64,000 nucleotides of DNA from Zoroaster sp. YZ-2022 (GCA_029582265.1 CM055837.1:12041926-12105925); one strand, 5' to 3'. Counted from the first letter of the stretch, positions 11,559 to 23,979 are shown. The notes: generated from the sequence alone by a model not told the origin. Translations and numbers: made by a program.

Positions 11559-11947
11559 TACAACAACGTCGAAAATAAAACTTCATAAAAACTTCATGCC
11601 TTTGCTGACGCATGAAAACGCATGTATAATATACACGGAAGTAACATGGCGTCTTCTGTTTACTCTCGGGTGTTCATGGGTTATACGTCATCCCTTTTCG
11701 CTGGTTTACAAGTCCGCTGGTACTATACCGTGGATTTCATAGTGGATTTTCAATGGGTCTTTGTCGGGAACCAGTGCAGGGCGGGAAATTTCAAAAATCG
11801 AAGAAATGGGGTCTAATTTTTTCGGTCAAATTGCAACAAAATTATAAAGAGAAAAACATGACCACAACAATAAATTGTTACCTGAACACAACATAAACAA
11901 GGTTCGATAGTCAATTTAATGTGAGAGTTTTCGTTGTAGTCCATCTT

Positions 11948-12100
11948 TAAGCAGCAGCATTTCCCAGAGTCCGGCATTCTCCCGAGGACGATCAGAGCAC
12001 ACTGATCGAAACGTCGAGTTGTACCTCCAGTTCTTTTCAGAACTAATTACTACTCAATTGAGAATTTCACATGGTGTCACCGTAATTAGTCTTACTTAGG
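11948..12100 (+). mobile_element. 3'-terminal Penelope fragment with hammerhead-like motif
   Basis: Matches, in the opposite orientation, the 3' tail of the Penelope element at 61800-64000. Shared segments are cagagtccggcattctc, gaggacgatcagagcac, ctgatcgaaacgtcgagttg, ccagttcttttcagaacta and ttgagaatttcaca. The core at 11981-12020 has a perfect CGATCAG/CTGATCG stem followed by AAAC. Confidence 0.8.
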
Positions 12101-12243
12101 GCTATTTTGTTCATATGAATCTGGTACAGCCGGCTCGGTCTGCTATTCGCGGTACATACAAAAAGTCAGCAACAGAAAGAAGCGAGTATGGAAAATTTCT
12201 CCTTTTTTACATGATATTGGACACAAGTGTTCTTCCCTCAAGT

Positions 12244-12422
12244 CAAGGGCGCAACCACGTGTTGAAAGTTGGGGGGGGTCCCAAGCAGCCATTGTGATGT
12301 CATGAATGACATTACTAGGATCATGTATACATAAAATACCAAAATGTTCCAGAAGTTGGGGAGGTCCACATAAAAGTAGGGGGGGTCGTGACCCCCCGAC
12401 CCCCCCAGTGGTTGCGCCCTTG
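12244..12422. mobile_element. 179-bp MITE with CAAGGGCGCAACCAC termini
   Basis: Starts CAAGGGCGCAACCAC and ends GTGGTTGCGCCCTTG, a perfect 15-bp inverted repeat. G/C runs lie inside each end. No ORF; target duplication not certain. Confidence 0.8.
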
Positions 12423-12554
12423 CCTCAAGTCATCATCTCTCAATATAACAAGCTTGAAGAATTACTACAGATTAAGGTATAACATTAACATTAGGTCTTT
12501 CTGTGGGAAAATGCATGAAATTTTACACCATTAAATGCGGCATTATACGTACAC

Positions 12555-12770
12555 TTGATGTGACCTTTACTTCTGGTCCAAACAGGAACTTCATTTTCAA
12601 GACATTCTAACACAAAATGTATAGGTATTTTGACATTGATATTGTCATGATAAAAGACATCAGACATTTTCAAAAATATGATTATGACGTCATCAACTGC
12701 TCACTTGATTGAACCGGAAGTTAACTCGAACACCTAGTGTTTGTAATTTAACACAAACACTGAATTCTAG
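12555..12770 (+). mobile_element. Helitron-like 3' end, copy 1 (divergent)
   Basis: Shares tgacctttacttctggtcca and ttgaaccggaagttaa with the copies ending at 39182 and 52639. Ends with a hairpin (agtgtttgt/acaaacact), then gaattCTAG followed by T. A hairpin just before CTRR and insertion next to T is the Helitron 3' hallmark. Confidence 0.55.
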
Positions 12771-12779
12771 TTTTTTTAT

Positions 12780-15500
12780 TTATTATTATTTTTTGATAAA
12801 TAAATGTTATATGAGATGTTTGTTGCGTGTGTCATATTTTGTGCTTTGATATGATAAATGCTCAATATACATGTAAAACCATTAGGGGAGTTAGTAGTAA
12901 TATGAAGCCTTGTACATGTATGTTTACAATGATGTAACAAACAGTACTAAATTTTGAGGTGCATAGAGGTGTTAGCAAGAAATTAATGACGATGCATTCA
13001 GATTGTTGTAATCATTCTAACGCAGAATTCTGGAAATTATTTCACCTTTCTTAAAAGTAACAGCACCTCAGAAAAAGTTATTTAAATGGAAGATTAATAC
13101 CATCATCATCAGCAGCTTTACAACAAGTCACTTACACATTACTATATGAAAAGGTTGTAATTTTTCATTTTTATATTCTATACCTCGACTGTATCTTTGT
13201 GTTAGTACATGTATTTCCAAAATAAGTTTAACTTAAATCCATGGTCTTGAAGGGTCATTCCATAAACATTATTATCAATTGTCTATTGGTCCACAGAGTA
13301 CCACCAATTGGACATTTTCGATTTCCCTACATATAAAACTGAAATTCAGAATGAGGTTATATATCCATGATTTTAGCCTGGATGTGTTCATAGCAGTGTA
13401 TGTAAAGAGTTGTGACATGAGACCAATCACCCAACAGACCATATTGTGTATTTCATGAAATCCGTTTACTCTCAAATCCCAGTGTAAAGCATTGTACAAA
13501 ACATTGTCTTGAAACATACAGTATACATGAAAATATTCATATAAAAATCTTTATAAACATCTCAATCTCCATAATATTGTCTTGAAGGTGAACACCACAC
13601 TGTTTAACATATGTCTGTTCTGCTTGAGAATCAGATTTTTTTTACTTGATGATAAAAGCATAAAAAATAACCGGCCAATAGCTACTTTCTTCATTTTGTT
13701 CAAATTACTATTTCGCTTGTAGGAAGGACATAAATACATGTAACTGATTAATAATTCAATTCCCAAAATTCACCACAGCTAAAAGCATAACAAACAAATT
13801 GCCAACAGCTACTTTTTTCCCTTTTGTTTTATAAGTGCTGTTTTGCTCATTAATAATTCATTAACTCATTAATAATTCAATTCCCAAAATTCACCACAGT
13901 ATCAATAAAGACTAATTAACTGAACAAATAAATTTATGAAGCAGGGTCATAAACATGTCAACTGTCAAATAATTGCATTATAAGACGGTTTTACAAGGCT
14001 CAATTATTTTGTGAATTGTCTTGTTTTAAAACAATTTACTCCCTTTTAAAAAAACAAATAGCGATGTAGTGTTTTACTCGACTTGCCACTTGTTTATGTA
14101 AATTGGTAACTATTATTACCATATTTGTTTGGTAATTATAAGACCTCCATCCTGCTTGAATACTTGTGGTGTTACTTAATAAATGGTGCTATACATTCAG
14201 TTTATATAGTACACATGTACATGTATGTCAATTCATTCTGTATTTGGTTCCTTCTATGTATTATGACTAATTGTCTATTCAGAACAAAGGTACATTCCTT
14301 TCATTTTGTCTGGTCTTTTATTACTTTGATCATATATATATATATATATATTTCCAGCTAAATACACAATCTACAATAAAAAACAATCATATTTTAGACC
14401 AATCCAGCAATTTCTGCCATTACTGCGGTGGTATCACGGTGGTATCCGCATCACATGCATTCTTTAATTCAAAGTTCTTATGCATTTTGGCAAGTTGCGT
14501 AAACAACATTGTTCGAAGGAGCATGGAGTGCGGAGAATAATTAACCCAAATCCTCCAAAATCCTCTTTGCTAAAGTGAAGATTTTGGAGGATTGAGGTTA
14601 TTAGGCATACTTGCCTTTCCATGGTACATGTACATGTACATGTACATGTACATCCATGTTTGTTGTGATTGTAGGGTCAGTGGACACTGTTTATTGCTCC
14701 ATGCATGCAGGGAGGGTCCCTGGCCATGTACATGTATCACAGATTAGAAACACGTGGGTGCATATGTCATGTGCTTGCTTTACTACTGAAGGATTTTGGA
14801 GGATTCAGGTTATGTGTAAGCAAATGGGCCTAGGGAGTTAGGATTAATGCTTGATACTGATACCAAGGTACCACTGCAGTAATGGCGGCATTTAACAATC
14901 AGCAAATTAGTCTATAGATACTTTGAAGTGACTCTGTTTCATGTTGAATCTGATACTGTAGATAGAGCTGCTAACTCCATCTTCTTCTTCTTTTGTTCAT
15001 ACCTAAGTAAAAAAAAAATCAGTCAAATTGTGTTTAAAAAAAAACTAAAAAAACACCTACTCAAACAAACCTGCAGGAACAAGGGGTGTTGAGGATGCTG
15101 CAGCACCCCCAATAGTTTTTAGGGGGTGCTTGTAGATATAACTGCACTCATTATATACACAACAGAAATGGTTCATGTGTAAAATCTGACCAAAAAAAAA
15201 AAAAAAATCTGGTCATAGCTTTATCAACCTGATCTTCCCAAAGCTTCCTCACCTCGCACACATCAGCACCTATGCAACAAATAAGACTACAACAATACAC
15301 AAGGCCAGTGGCATAGCTGAAGTGGGGCAGATGGCAGCTGCCCCCTGGCTTGAATTTGCAAAAAGAATTGAAGTTGGATGTGTGGGCAAAATAACAAAAA
15401 TAGATATTCCGACAGCCTATTCTGATGAACATGTACAATGTATATGTACATACTCACCTGGAAGCTGAAAAAGTTTAACAAACGATATTGTTACAGAAAG
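12780..15500. other. Intergenic AT-rich stretch
   Basis: No gene seen. Contains (AT)n near 14330-14350, a TACATG microsatellite at about 14622-14653, and the motif gattttggaggatt in both orientations at 14550-14595 and again near 14790. Confidence 0.5.
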
Positions 15501-15539
15501 TTTAATGGATCAGTCAACAGTGGCATGATTGTCAAATTG

Positions 15540-15780
15540 AAGGTTGATCACGGTCAGTACTTGGATGAGTGACCATTCTACATGTATGAATTGTTTGTGG
15601 TTGCATAGTTAGGCCCTTTAACATGATCAGGTTTCAATGTTCTTCTGATGTTCTTCTGATGTATTGAGTAATGAACGTTATAAGAACCCACTATCATGAA
15701 AGAGAAGGGTCTTCTCCCAGTGTTTTTGGGAATCTATTTGGAAAAGGTGCTTGGTAAATGACAGCTTTATTATTATATGT
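15540..15780 (+). repeat. Possible 5S-rRNA-derived SINE fragment
   Basis: Positions 15555-15575 read cagtacttggatgagtgacc, close to the 3' promoter region of animal 5S rRNA (AGTACTTGGATGGGTGACC type). About 170 bp later comes tttggaaaaggtgcttggta and ttattatt, a tail style I associate with SINE3-like elements. Only the 3' part of the 5S portion is recognisable. Confidence 0.4.
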
Positions 15781-16455
15781 GACTGGCTCTGGCAAAACCC
15801 TAAACTTGGACCAAATTTTCAAAAGTGACCTCCCAAATTTATTGTGAAAATTAACAATGTTCCCAACAACGTTTCAGGATTTTTCTTTTTCCATCAAAAT
15901 CTAGAGAAAATGTTCTATATGGTGCAGGGGTCGAAATTGCCGGTAGCCCGCTAGCCCGGGACTAGTGGATTTACAGCCGGGCTACTATTTTTTCCAGTTT
16001 GATATCCCGGCGGGCTAGTGGAAAAATAAAGTAAAAATGCAGCATCACAAATAATAATGAACTGTCTGACAATAAGGTTCGGCTCTTTACTTTGTAATCA
16101 GTAGTGAAAAATTTGTTGTCATCTCGCCGTTGCATCAAAACATGCTAGAGATGCATTATATCGGCCATGGATTCCTTTGATCGTACAGCGGTCCCGCACG
16201 GTGCGGCATGCACTGCACTGTGACGGTGTCACATAAAATACTGCTCACCTAAAAATTTGCTTCCCTACTGTAGAGGGTGCGCAGCGGAATATTCGATCCT
16301 GTGCACGTGTACAATTTCACGGTGTCTATATCTAATGACACACCCAGCTTCGTATACCGAACTGGTTCCCGCACTCGTTCAGCAGGTAATCAGATTGGTA
16401 AAACTTGTAGCTTTGCATGGTAATCAGATTGCTGTGGTGAGAACTAGGCACAGTG

Positions 16456-16587
16456 TAGCCTTTAGTCAAGGCGCGCGTGGCACCCTGGATACAGACGACA
16501 CGAAAGACCACCACAGCGCTGTGGTGGTCTTTCGTGTCGTCTGTACGCCAGTATCCGGGGTGCCACGCGCGCCTTGACTAAAGGCTA
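16456..16587. repeat. Near-perfect palindrome nested in the hAT element
   Basis: The arms start tagcctttagtcaaggcgcg and meet at ccaccacagcgctgtggtgg (centre 16517/16518). The right arm has about 8 extra bases. Part of the sequence (ccttgactaaaggctac) recurs near 44523-44540 inside another repeat, so this is a mobile hairpin family. Confidence 0.85.
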
Positions 16588-16763
16588 GGCACAGTGCTGA
16601 AGAAGAACATGCCGCGTTATAATTATCTGCTCACTATACTACTATACTGAATCGGTTTACCTGATTAGTGATTGATTGAAAGTTTGGGGAAGTTTGGGGC
16701 CGGCCGGTTTCGCTCGCTAACTAATATCAACAGTACAGATGCATGTGGTGCTTTTTGCAAGGA

Positions 16764-16952
16764 GTGAAACCTCCCGCGAAAAAACAAAAAGTGGCCGGGG
16801 ATGACAAGGAAACAAGTCGATCCTATGAACAACAAAAAAGAACACGGAAATTCCAGAGGGCATGGCAGAATGACCGTAAGTGGTTGAACTACGATGATAA
16901 AAACAATGTCACTGGTGACTGATGTATTGCAAGTGGTGCGTAAAATTTGCAT
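16764..16952 (+). pseudogene. Relic of hAT-type transposase N-terminal zinc-finger region
   Basis: Reads KRTRKFQRAWQNDRKWLNYD, then after a one-base frame slip MYCKWCVKFA. This order (basic stretch, W...RKWL.YD, then C-x2-C) is typical of the N-terminal zinc-finger segment of hAT proteins of the ZNF862/C17orf113 type. The RNase-H-like catalytic core is missing. Confidence 0.6.
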
Positions 16953-17441
16953 ATATAATTCCGAGGATAAGAACAGATGTATTTTTTCCTTAGTTTTTCA
17001 TATTTTTTGTACATTTATCTATACTTAATAGTACTCTCACGGTGATAGGGCCTACAATACATGAAATCAATGTATAGGCCTAAACAAAGAATAAAGAATT
17101 ACAGATTTAAAGCTCTTTTTTTGGGCTACTGAAATCTAATCAGGGCTAGGGGCCTACTAAAAAATTGTGTATAGCCCTGCTGGCTACCATGAACATCCAC
17201 TTAATTTCGACCCCTGTGGTGACATGAAAACTGTTCTCTCAGACTGGTCCCTGGGGTCAGTTTTTGACCTTTTCATGGCTGTTACGCATTATGGTAAATG
17301 CCGAGAAGTTTCGGGTTTTGCATGAGCGGGTCACATATTGGCCTAAAAATAGGGTCAATAAAGGAAGCTCCATGAGTATGACAAATTTAAGTGTAAAAAG
17401 GTGTAATTTTTTAAAATTTGAAGTTCACCTTTGATTTCTAC

Positions 17442-17557
17442 TTACATATATATCCTTGTAAGTTGCATAAACCCTGTCACAGCTAGGAAGATATTAACAC
17501 TAAATAGATTCCAGTTCTTAGGGATGACAACCATTGAATATCTAGACCAGATAACAC
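17442..17557 (-). CDS. MPC2: MPC2 coding exon 4 (possibly not the last)
   Basis: Follows catttgacag and encodes GVIWSRYSMVVIPKNWNLFS, then VNIFLAVTGFMQLTRIYM and TAA. The stop overlaps a perfect donor (ATAT/gtaagt). Either the protein ends here, about ten residues shorter than vertebrate MPC2, or a further short exon lies at lower coordinates. Confidence 0.88.
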
Positions 17558-20500
17558 CTGTCAAATGAACAAAGATCAGTGGAAATATAGAGAATATATT
17601 TGGAAGATGATTAACCAACATACTGGTGATTCAATATTAGGAAAGACAGTCTGCAATGTTAACCAGTTTGCGTCGGAGGCCGTGTATACACGCATTTTTT
17701 TTTTAACCGAGGATCGGAGAGCATCTAAACACGCATTCTGATTTTTGTGTGTGTTACCGGGAGACTTGTCAACACACCACACATGGCGTGCCGTCGTGGC
17801 GGCTGACTTGTATACACGCAATCGTTTCTTGGAGTCCATTGTTCGGTGGCCCCGGACAAAAGGTACTGCAAACAATGAACGAGTTCACTCTTTTTGTTGA
17901 TTTTTGTGTAATCCCTTTATCCAAGACCTGTTCCTTTGACGTACCAGCTGAGAATTTGTAAAGACGGATTTATATCCATTGTTTACGAGGCCTTTCCTCT
18001 CTCTCCCGGTATGCCGTCTGTTCGACCGGGCGCTGGTCGCTAATAGGCCGTTGCATCGGAGCTTGCCAACGGTCTAATTGTGCTGAACAAACACAACCGT
18101 AATTAAAAAACTAGCCATTTAATTCTCGAAATGTCAATGAGTAAAGGTGTTTATTTGGGTGTCCGGACTTTGTTTCATTGACAAAAAAATTATTAATAGC
18201 TAGAAATCTTTTCTGATTTTTCACTGAAAATAAACCCGCACGGTGGACCGGAAAAAAACATATATTCCCGACGTAAACTGGTTAAGACTGCATAATGCTC
18301 TCCACTCAGTCATTTACACTGATGTATGTAAACTTATGTCGGTGTAGGGCAACAATCACATCAGTTGTTAAATATCCCACCACAAGGATTTCAACAATTA
18401 ATGCAAATTACAGTACCGGCTGCTTTACAGGATTCTAGCCGGCCAATCGTCAGTGGGCAAGCTTGGTAGTGGAGAGGTTAAGATGTCTGCACTAGTAAAA
18501 AAAAGAAGTTGTGGGTCTGAATCCACCTGGTCGAGGGTTTTTTCAGAGACACTCATAAAGCACTCACATACACTCTGTGCTTCATACATTCGTCGGTTTA
18601 AGGGGAAAAATCAAATCAATTATAAGTATATCTTCAGAAAATTATAATATGCAAATTTATCTAGGTTCTCCAGGGTCATTTCAAATATTTATGTACATTG
18701 TATTTATGTTAATGGTGACATTTATTTCTGACCATATTGTGTATTTTCTCTACAATTTCTGTCTGAACAAATCTAGTAAGAAAGTGTCTTAACACCCTGA
18801 ATGCTATTGGAACATTCCACTGGGAATACGCACTGAATGACACACTGGGAATACTACCTGTCTGACAGTTCCCATCAGGAATACACACTGTTTTAACTGG
18901 TAACAGGAGGAATTCCAAAATGAATATTCCATTTGAATCCATTAGATATGTACACAAACTGGTATGGGGATATGCCAAGTAAGAAAACCGAACGTTCTTT
19001 TGGGAATGCATTTTGTTCCCCAAAAATGTTCCAAATGAAGCAGGAAAATGTCAAGTTTTGGAGACATTTCAACGCTTTTTGTATGTGCGACTAGTTTAAC
19101 TATCTGGCTTGGTGACTGTCTCCCTTCATTTGAATGGATTCATTCATGAGAAGGATCTTAGCTGGTGACTGACCAATATAGTGAGCTCTTTACCTGTAGC
19201 TGCTAAAGCAGCAGACTGGGATACACTAAGCTTCTCAGCTGGTCTGGAGTAGTCAGCTAATCCAGCTATAACTAAACACTGATAAAATATAATCAAAGGA
19301 AGATAATATAGTTACAATAGGATAGGAGAAAACATTTACAATAATGATGCTGTAATGATCAGATGGAAAAATAAATCATATCATTGGTTCATTACTAATA
19401 GGATTTAAATTTAACATCATGCTAAATGTACATTTACTGTCAGTTTGTCCTTTGCTTTTTCTTGGAATATTTGAAACATATTAATTATTGTGAACTGTCT
19501 ATTTAGTGCTAGAATGGTTTAATACCAGTTACCTGACCGAAACTGCACTTGCCATTTAGAAATATGCTAACCGGCTAACTGAAACCAATATAAAAAAAAA
19601 TTGAAAAAAATAAAAAAATTAGGAAGAATTTGCTGCCCATTTTGTTGTTCTAGACTTCATTTCTTGCCGTATTTCACGATGTTTATTGATGCTTTTAGAT
19701 TGAAAATGTATAAACATTTTTCCAGTTGCCGACTATATGTGACGGGCTCTGCGAAAATGAGTCGCTTCTCGCACGGCCTATTTCCACGTACAGGGTTGAT
19801 GAATGTTTGGAGGGTGAAAAAAAAAATTGGAAATTGATTTTCTGATTATCCATTATTTCGGTTCTTTAGTATCTGTATTTTCATATTTATAAATCAAAAA
19901 AGCTATTGGTAACTATGCACATTTTATTAGTAACCTTCTGAAGTCATGGGTTTTTACAGTTTTTTTTAATAGGCAATTTCTCCTATACGGGTTTACTCGA
20001 TTGTTGACATAATACATATTTTCAAAAGGTGATAACTTTTGAACCGGACATGCCACAGTTGTTTAACAGGTATCAAAATGAAGCTTATTGCATGCTCTTT
20101 TCAGCCATGTATATAACTAAAAAATTATGTTCACCCCCATCTGACTCATTTTCACAGAGCCCGTCACATATCTAGTTTGTGTTGCCATCGGTTGCCGACA
20201 TACGGTTAACCGACTGAAAGTTTCGGTTAAATCTTTCGGGAAAGTTAAGTTAATTGCAAGCATGATACATTCATTTCTGCTCAATCAAAATCATCTATGA
20301 TTAGTTTAACAATGCTTTGGTAATTCATAATGTGAGATATCTCATTTGAAAGCAATTTACTTTCGTTTGAGGGAAATAGAATTGGATCAATTCAAATAAA
20401 TGATGAATCAAATCTGTCCATGAGAAATAACAGTTTTGGTAAAAGTATGCAGTAATACATAATATGTGGATCAAGAGTAATTTGTATGCAAAAATCAACT

Positions 20501-22077
20501 GTGAATTTTTTAGCTCAATTAGTTTGAATGTTTTTGAGAAAATTTTTAAATAAAAATTATTTCGCCAACAATGATAAGAAACATTTGTCAACAGTTTGTG
20601 CCTTTTTTTAATAAAAAAAAAACGACCGCTTTCATCTCATAACTTAATTACATACATGTAGCTTGAAAGATTAATCTCCCTTCAAGACAGTACAATTTAC
20701 AAATTGGAATCTTCATTCAAGATGGGTCTGTAATCGGCCAAATCCTTGTAGATGGAATACAACCCTGCCTAACCCTCTGCAATATTGATGATTAAAATTG
20801 ATCTTTCATACACTCATATACTGTACGGTTGTAGGTCTTTAACCAGTTCGCGTCGGAGGCCGTGTATACATGTAATTTTTTTTGCACCGTGGATCGGAGA
20901 GCGTCTAAACACGCCAAAGGAAACTCTGGAATATTGGTATGCATGCTCGGTTGAGCCACCCGTGTACGGTGACATGCACAGAAGACGTGGCCACCCGCTG
21001 TGGAAGCTTCCATTCACGGTGTGTGTGGGGAAAATAAACCCGCACAGGGGCCCAGAAAAACTTTTTTATTCCTGACGCGAACTGGTTAATAGTAACAGTA
21101 TTCCAATCCTGCACATATGCTTACCCATTTAAACATTGGTGCCCAGAAATGAATGGTTTTCAATCCTGAAAAACATAAAATAATAATAATTATTATCACA
21201 TCATGGAATAACTGGTAAACTCAGGGTTATTCAGTAACATGCAGAATTATCTTTGGGGAAACAAATATTTCCATTTAAATCCGATCCTTATCATTTGATT
21301 GGTGGAACACACATCACGTGCTATCCAATAGTTTTGCCTGTTGCACCTTCAAACCAAAACATTGTCCAACAGTGTACTATTGGACAATGTGCACTCCAAA
21401 AGCAAAGCATTGTGGGTGCCGTCAAAGCACGTGCATGACAAATCTCATGATGAACCACAGATATTAAATAAAACTAGATTCGCCGTGCATTCGCATGTGT
21501 ATGCGAAAACACAGATATAGAAAGAAATAAATGGTTAGTAAAATATCAGAAACATATGAACTAACATCTGAAAGTTATTGAAAAATATCAAATGACAAGG
21601 ATGTACGTGTGAGTTAGATAAAACAAATATTGGGTGCCTTTATTTCGGCCAATGAGAACATTTATTATATTACCAAAACTATTCTAATTTCACTCAGCTT
21701 TATATTATTTCTTTATAAAAGAATGCATGTAGACATGATGTACAGGGAATGAAAGAGGTACCAAGGAGCTCCCTGCGAATGCTTTTAAGCTACTGTTATA
21801 CTCTTAAGACTGTTACATTAACCCAAGCAGTTTGAATCCATTGCTTCCAACAAGGCAGTCATTGTGTGCAAGTCCATATTAGACCGTAATTTACACCAAC
21901 CTGCAGGATGGTTCCATATTGGTTTCCATCTAGCTGGCAATGCCTTCTCAATCCTTGCATCCAGCGCACCAAATCTAGCTACAGCCTTGGCATCAGAGGG
22001 AGCTACACTAGTGAAGCCTCGTTGACCGTACAAAAACCTGCGCAATATCAAACATCCTTGTCTGCCGCCTGCCATTC
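17442..22077 (-). CDS. MPC2: Mitochondrial pyruvate carrier 2 (four coding exons)
   Basis: Coding exons on the minus strand are 21901-22075, 21125-21165, 19194-19278 and 17442-17557. The junctions keep phase (1, 0, 1) and give about 138 residues; human MPC2 has about 127. With MPC1 the protein forms the inner-membrane heterodimer importing pyruvate into the matrix. Seen in order: a ~40-residue N-terminal extension, LPARWKPIWNHPAG, FWAPMFKW, AGLADYSRPAEKLSVSQSAA, WSRYSMVVIPKNWNLFSVN and a final hydrophobic segment. The ATG lies 3 nt after a strong acceptor (tttttcttcttcag/aga), so a 5'UTR exon should lie upstream. Two piggyBac-like MITEs sit in the introns. Confidence 0.93.
17659..18285. mobile_element. 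piggyBac-like MITE, copy 1
   Basis: TTAA-CCAGTTTGCGTCGG at the left and CCCGACGTAAACTGG-TTAA at the right. The first ~50 bp (ggaggccgtgtatacacgca) and the last ~50 bp (aataaacccgcac) are shared with the copy at 20839-21089. No transposase. Lies in the last MPC2 intron. Confidence 0.85.
18450..18560 (+). repeat. Second tRNA-like SINE head (tentative)
   Basis: ttggtagtggagaggttaag resembles an A-box region and gggtctgaatccacctggtc a B-box region about 40 bp later, in tRNA-like order but without a tRNA fold. No tail or target duplication was found. Confidence 0.35.
18560..20838. other. MPC2 intronic sequence
   Basis: Apart from exon 3 nothing coding is recognised. A phrase like tgtgacgggctctgcgaaaatgag near 19738 returns inverted near 20143-20170 (cattttcacagagcccgtcaca), so about 430 bp may be one inverted-repeat element. 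Confidence 0.5.
19194..19278 (-). CDS. MPC2: MPC2 coding exon 3
   Basis: An 85-nt exon between ttatcag and gtaaag. It encodes CLVIAGLADYSRPAEKLSVS and then QSAALAAT(G), the best-conserved stretch of MPC2. Confidence 0.92.
20839..21089. mobile_element. piggyBac-like MITE, copy 2 (251 bp with TTAA)
   Basis: TTAA-CCAGTTCGCGTCGG ... CCTGACGCGAACTGG-TTAA. The terminal repeat CCAGTTCGCGTC is perfect. It lies between MPC2 exons 3 and 2, ending 36 bp from exon 2. Confidence 0.88.
21125..21165 (-). CDS. MPC2: MPC2 coding exon 2
   Basis: A 41-nt exon between tttttcag and gtaagc. It encodes (G)LKTIHFWAPMFKW, the conserved FWAPxxKW block opening the first membrane segment. Confidence 0.9.
21901..22075 (-). 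CDS. MPC2: MPC2 coding exon 1
   Basis: Starts MAGGRQGCLILRRFLYGQRG and ends NHPAG, with the Gly codon split before gttggt. The first ~40 residues are Arg-rich with few acids and could act as a presequence, although known MPC2 proteins lack a long one. The RPIYNHPAG-type segment is the family's conserved start. Confidence 0.9.
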
Positions 22078-23630
22078 TCTGAAGAAGAAAAATAGGATGA
22101 AAAGAAAATTAATGAAATCCCATTTTACAAAAAATAAAAAGGTCTACGAACAAGCTACATGTACTCTATTGATGTTTTAATACTGCATTCCAAGTAGTCC
22201 GACTGCCTTTTCACAACACAGTTTGCTCCTTAACAATATGATGTGATTGTGAGTTTTTGGTTGTTTCAGGAACTGGATACCCTGTATTGGAAATCTTCAG
22301 ATACCTGGGTACCCATAAATACTTTTGTAAAAACACATACATGTAAATACTCTCGAATGTATAAAATAACCAATACGAATACAAATTTCACACAAAAGTC
22401 TGTGAAAGGCTGTCGGTAAATGTTTCTTCTAAAGCCAGGGGTCTAATTTGACAAAAGTAAAAAATCCTGAAAACTGGGTAGCAGGTCGGGGTCTCCCTTA
22501 GGCCAAAAAAAAAAGGCTCCAGTTTCTGGTCATATGTCGGCTTCAAAATCAGTGCAGTGACACATTTTTTTTGGGGGGGGGGGGAATTTTTTTTTAAATA
22601 CGTGATACATGTATACACAGCAACCAAATTTCCCAAAGTATGGTGGCTAAGAGAGGCCTCACAAATTCGCAAACGTTCATACCCCTATGTTAAAAAGTCA
22701 TTTAAAACACATCACGGCAGAATTCCAATCGATCCGGCAATTTTGGCTGCAATTGGACATCGTGTCATAGCAAAAAAAAAGAAACTTAAAAATGCTGACG
22801 CGCAAGTCTGAGGTGACGTGCGCGGAGACCAGAAACCGGAGTATAGAGGACAAAGCGGTTTAGCTCCCTGAACAGAACATTTAATTTTGGAGGATTTACA
22901 GACTCTCCACATCCCCACAAATGAGAAACAAGAGACACAATACTGGCTACTTCTTTCTTTCCTTGGTGGCTACTTCTCTTTTTGGATATTTGTAAAAAAA
23001 ATCCTGAAATGAGGAAAAATCCTGAGAAATCACAGGCCTGTAAAGCCTTCATCTAAGTATCCTTCATTTTGTTAACAAACAATCAGAGACTTCCATAATT
23101 TTGTGTGGCTTAAAATGTTCAGTCGGAATTTTTAAAAAGTCGTTTACGGGTAATTGGAACCGAAAAACCAAAAAATATCCGTATACCCGGTGATGGTCTG
23201 TGCATGGAGGAAGGAACTCCTCCATGTCGGAGCATCATACATGTACAGTACCAACATACAGAATCATGTTTAAATAGCAAATTTTCTAACTTGTAAATCT
23301 ATTCATTTCTGCCTTATAGAAAACTCCCCTACTTTTAGTTTTATTTATATAAAATATAAATGCATATATTACGATGTCACTTGTCAGAAATTATGCACAA
23401 GTGCAGAGACAGATTTCAAAATGGCATTTTTGAGGAAAGATGTGTTTGAAAACATGACAAAGACGCTAACATTTGAAGAGCAAATATTACCTTGTAATGA
23501 TATTTTTTGAAAGTAAGCAATTATAGTAATGGCCGATACGTGAAGATCATTAAGCTGGTGGATTTTATGGAAGGAAGGAATAATAGATTTACATACATGT
23601 ATGAGCTACAGAATTTGCTACATATATCTT
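22078..23630. other. Sequence upstream of MPC2 coding exons
   Basis: Should contain the MPC2 5'UTR exon and promoter, but neither is located. Holds a T/G-run at 22563-22600 and, at about 22620-22745, the inverted partner of the repeat at 225-400. Confidence 0.45.
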
Positions 23631-23979
23631 AATAATAATAATAATGTGTGGACTTATATAGCGCACGTATCCACCAACTGAGTGGTGCTCAAGGCGCATT
23701 ATGTCATTACCCCTGCTCATAAGGCTCATAAATCATTCCTGAAACCATCTCAGCTCCCTGTGGAGTATACAGCTCAATTGCTGCCATTACAGCGCATATA
23801 GGGCTAATCAACCAACTCTGCCCTCACAGGTACCCATTTAACCCCTGGGTGGAGAGAAGCAATTATGGTTAAGTGTCTTGCTCAAGGACACAAGTGTCAC
23901 GGCCGGGTTTCGAACCCACATTCTGCTACTAACACCAGAACATGAGTCCGGTAAGCTAGACCGCTCGGCCACGACACTT
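23631..23979 (-). mobile_element. tRNA-derived SINE, copy 2 (full length)
   Basis: On the minus strand: tRNA-like head (GTGGCCGAGCGGTCTAGC, then GGGTTCGAAACCCGGCCG), a middle with ccatctcagctccctg and ctcaattgctgccat (plus-strand wording), and tail GCGCTATATAAGTCCACAC plus (ATT)n. The middle is shared with copy 3. Confidence 0.9.

Larger units (their letters stand above)
15925..17216 (+). mobile_element. hAT-like deletion derivative
   Basis: Begins CAGGGGTCGAAATT and ends AATTTCGACCCCTG. Directly flanked by TGGTG on both sides (15920-15924 and 17217-17221), a 5-bp target duplication. Carries a short transposase relic (16764-16952) and a nested palindrome (16456-16587). Confidence 0.8.
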
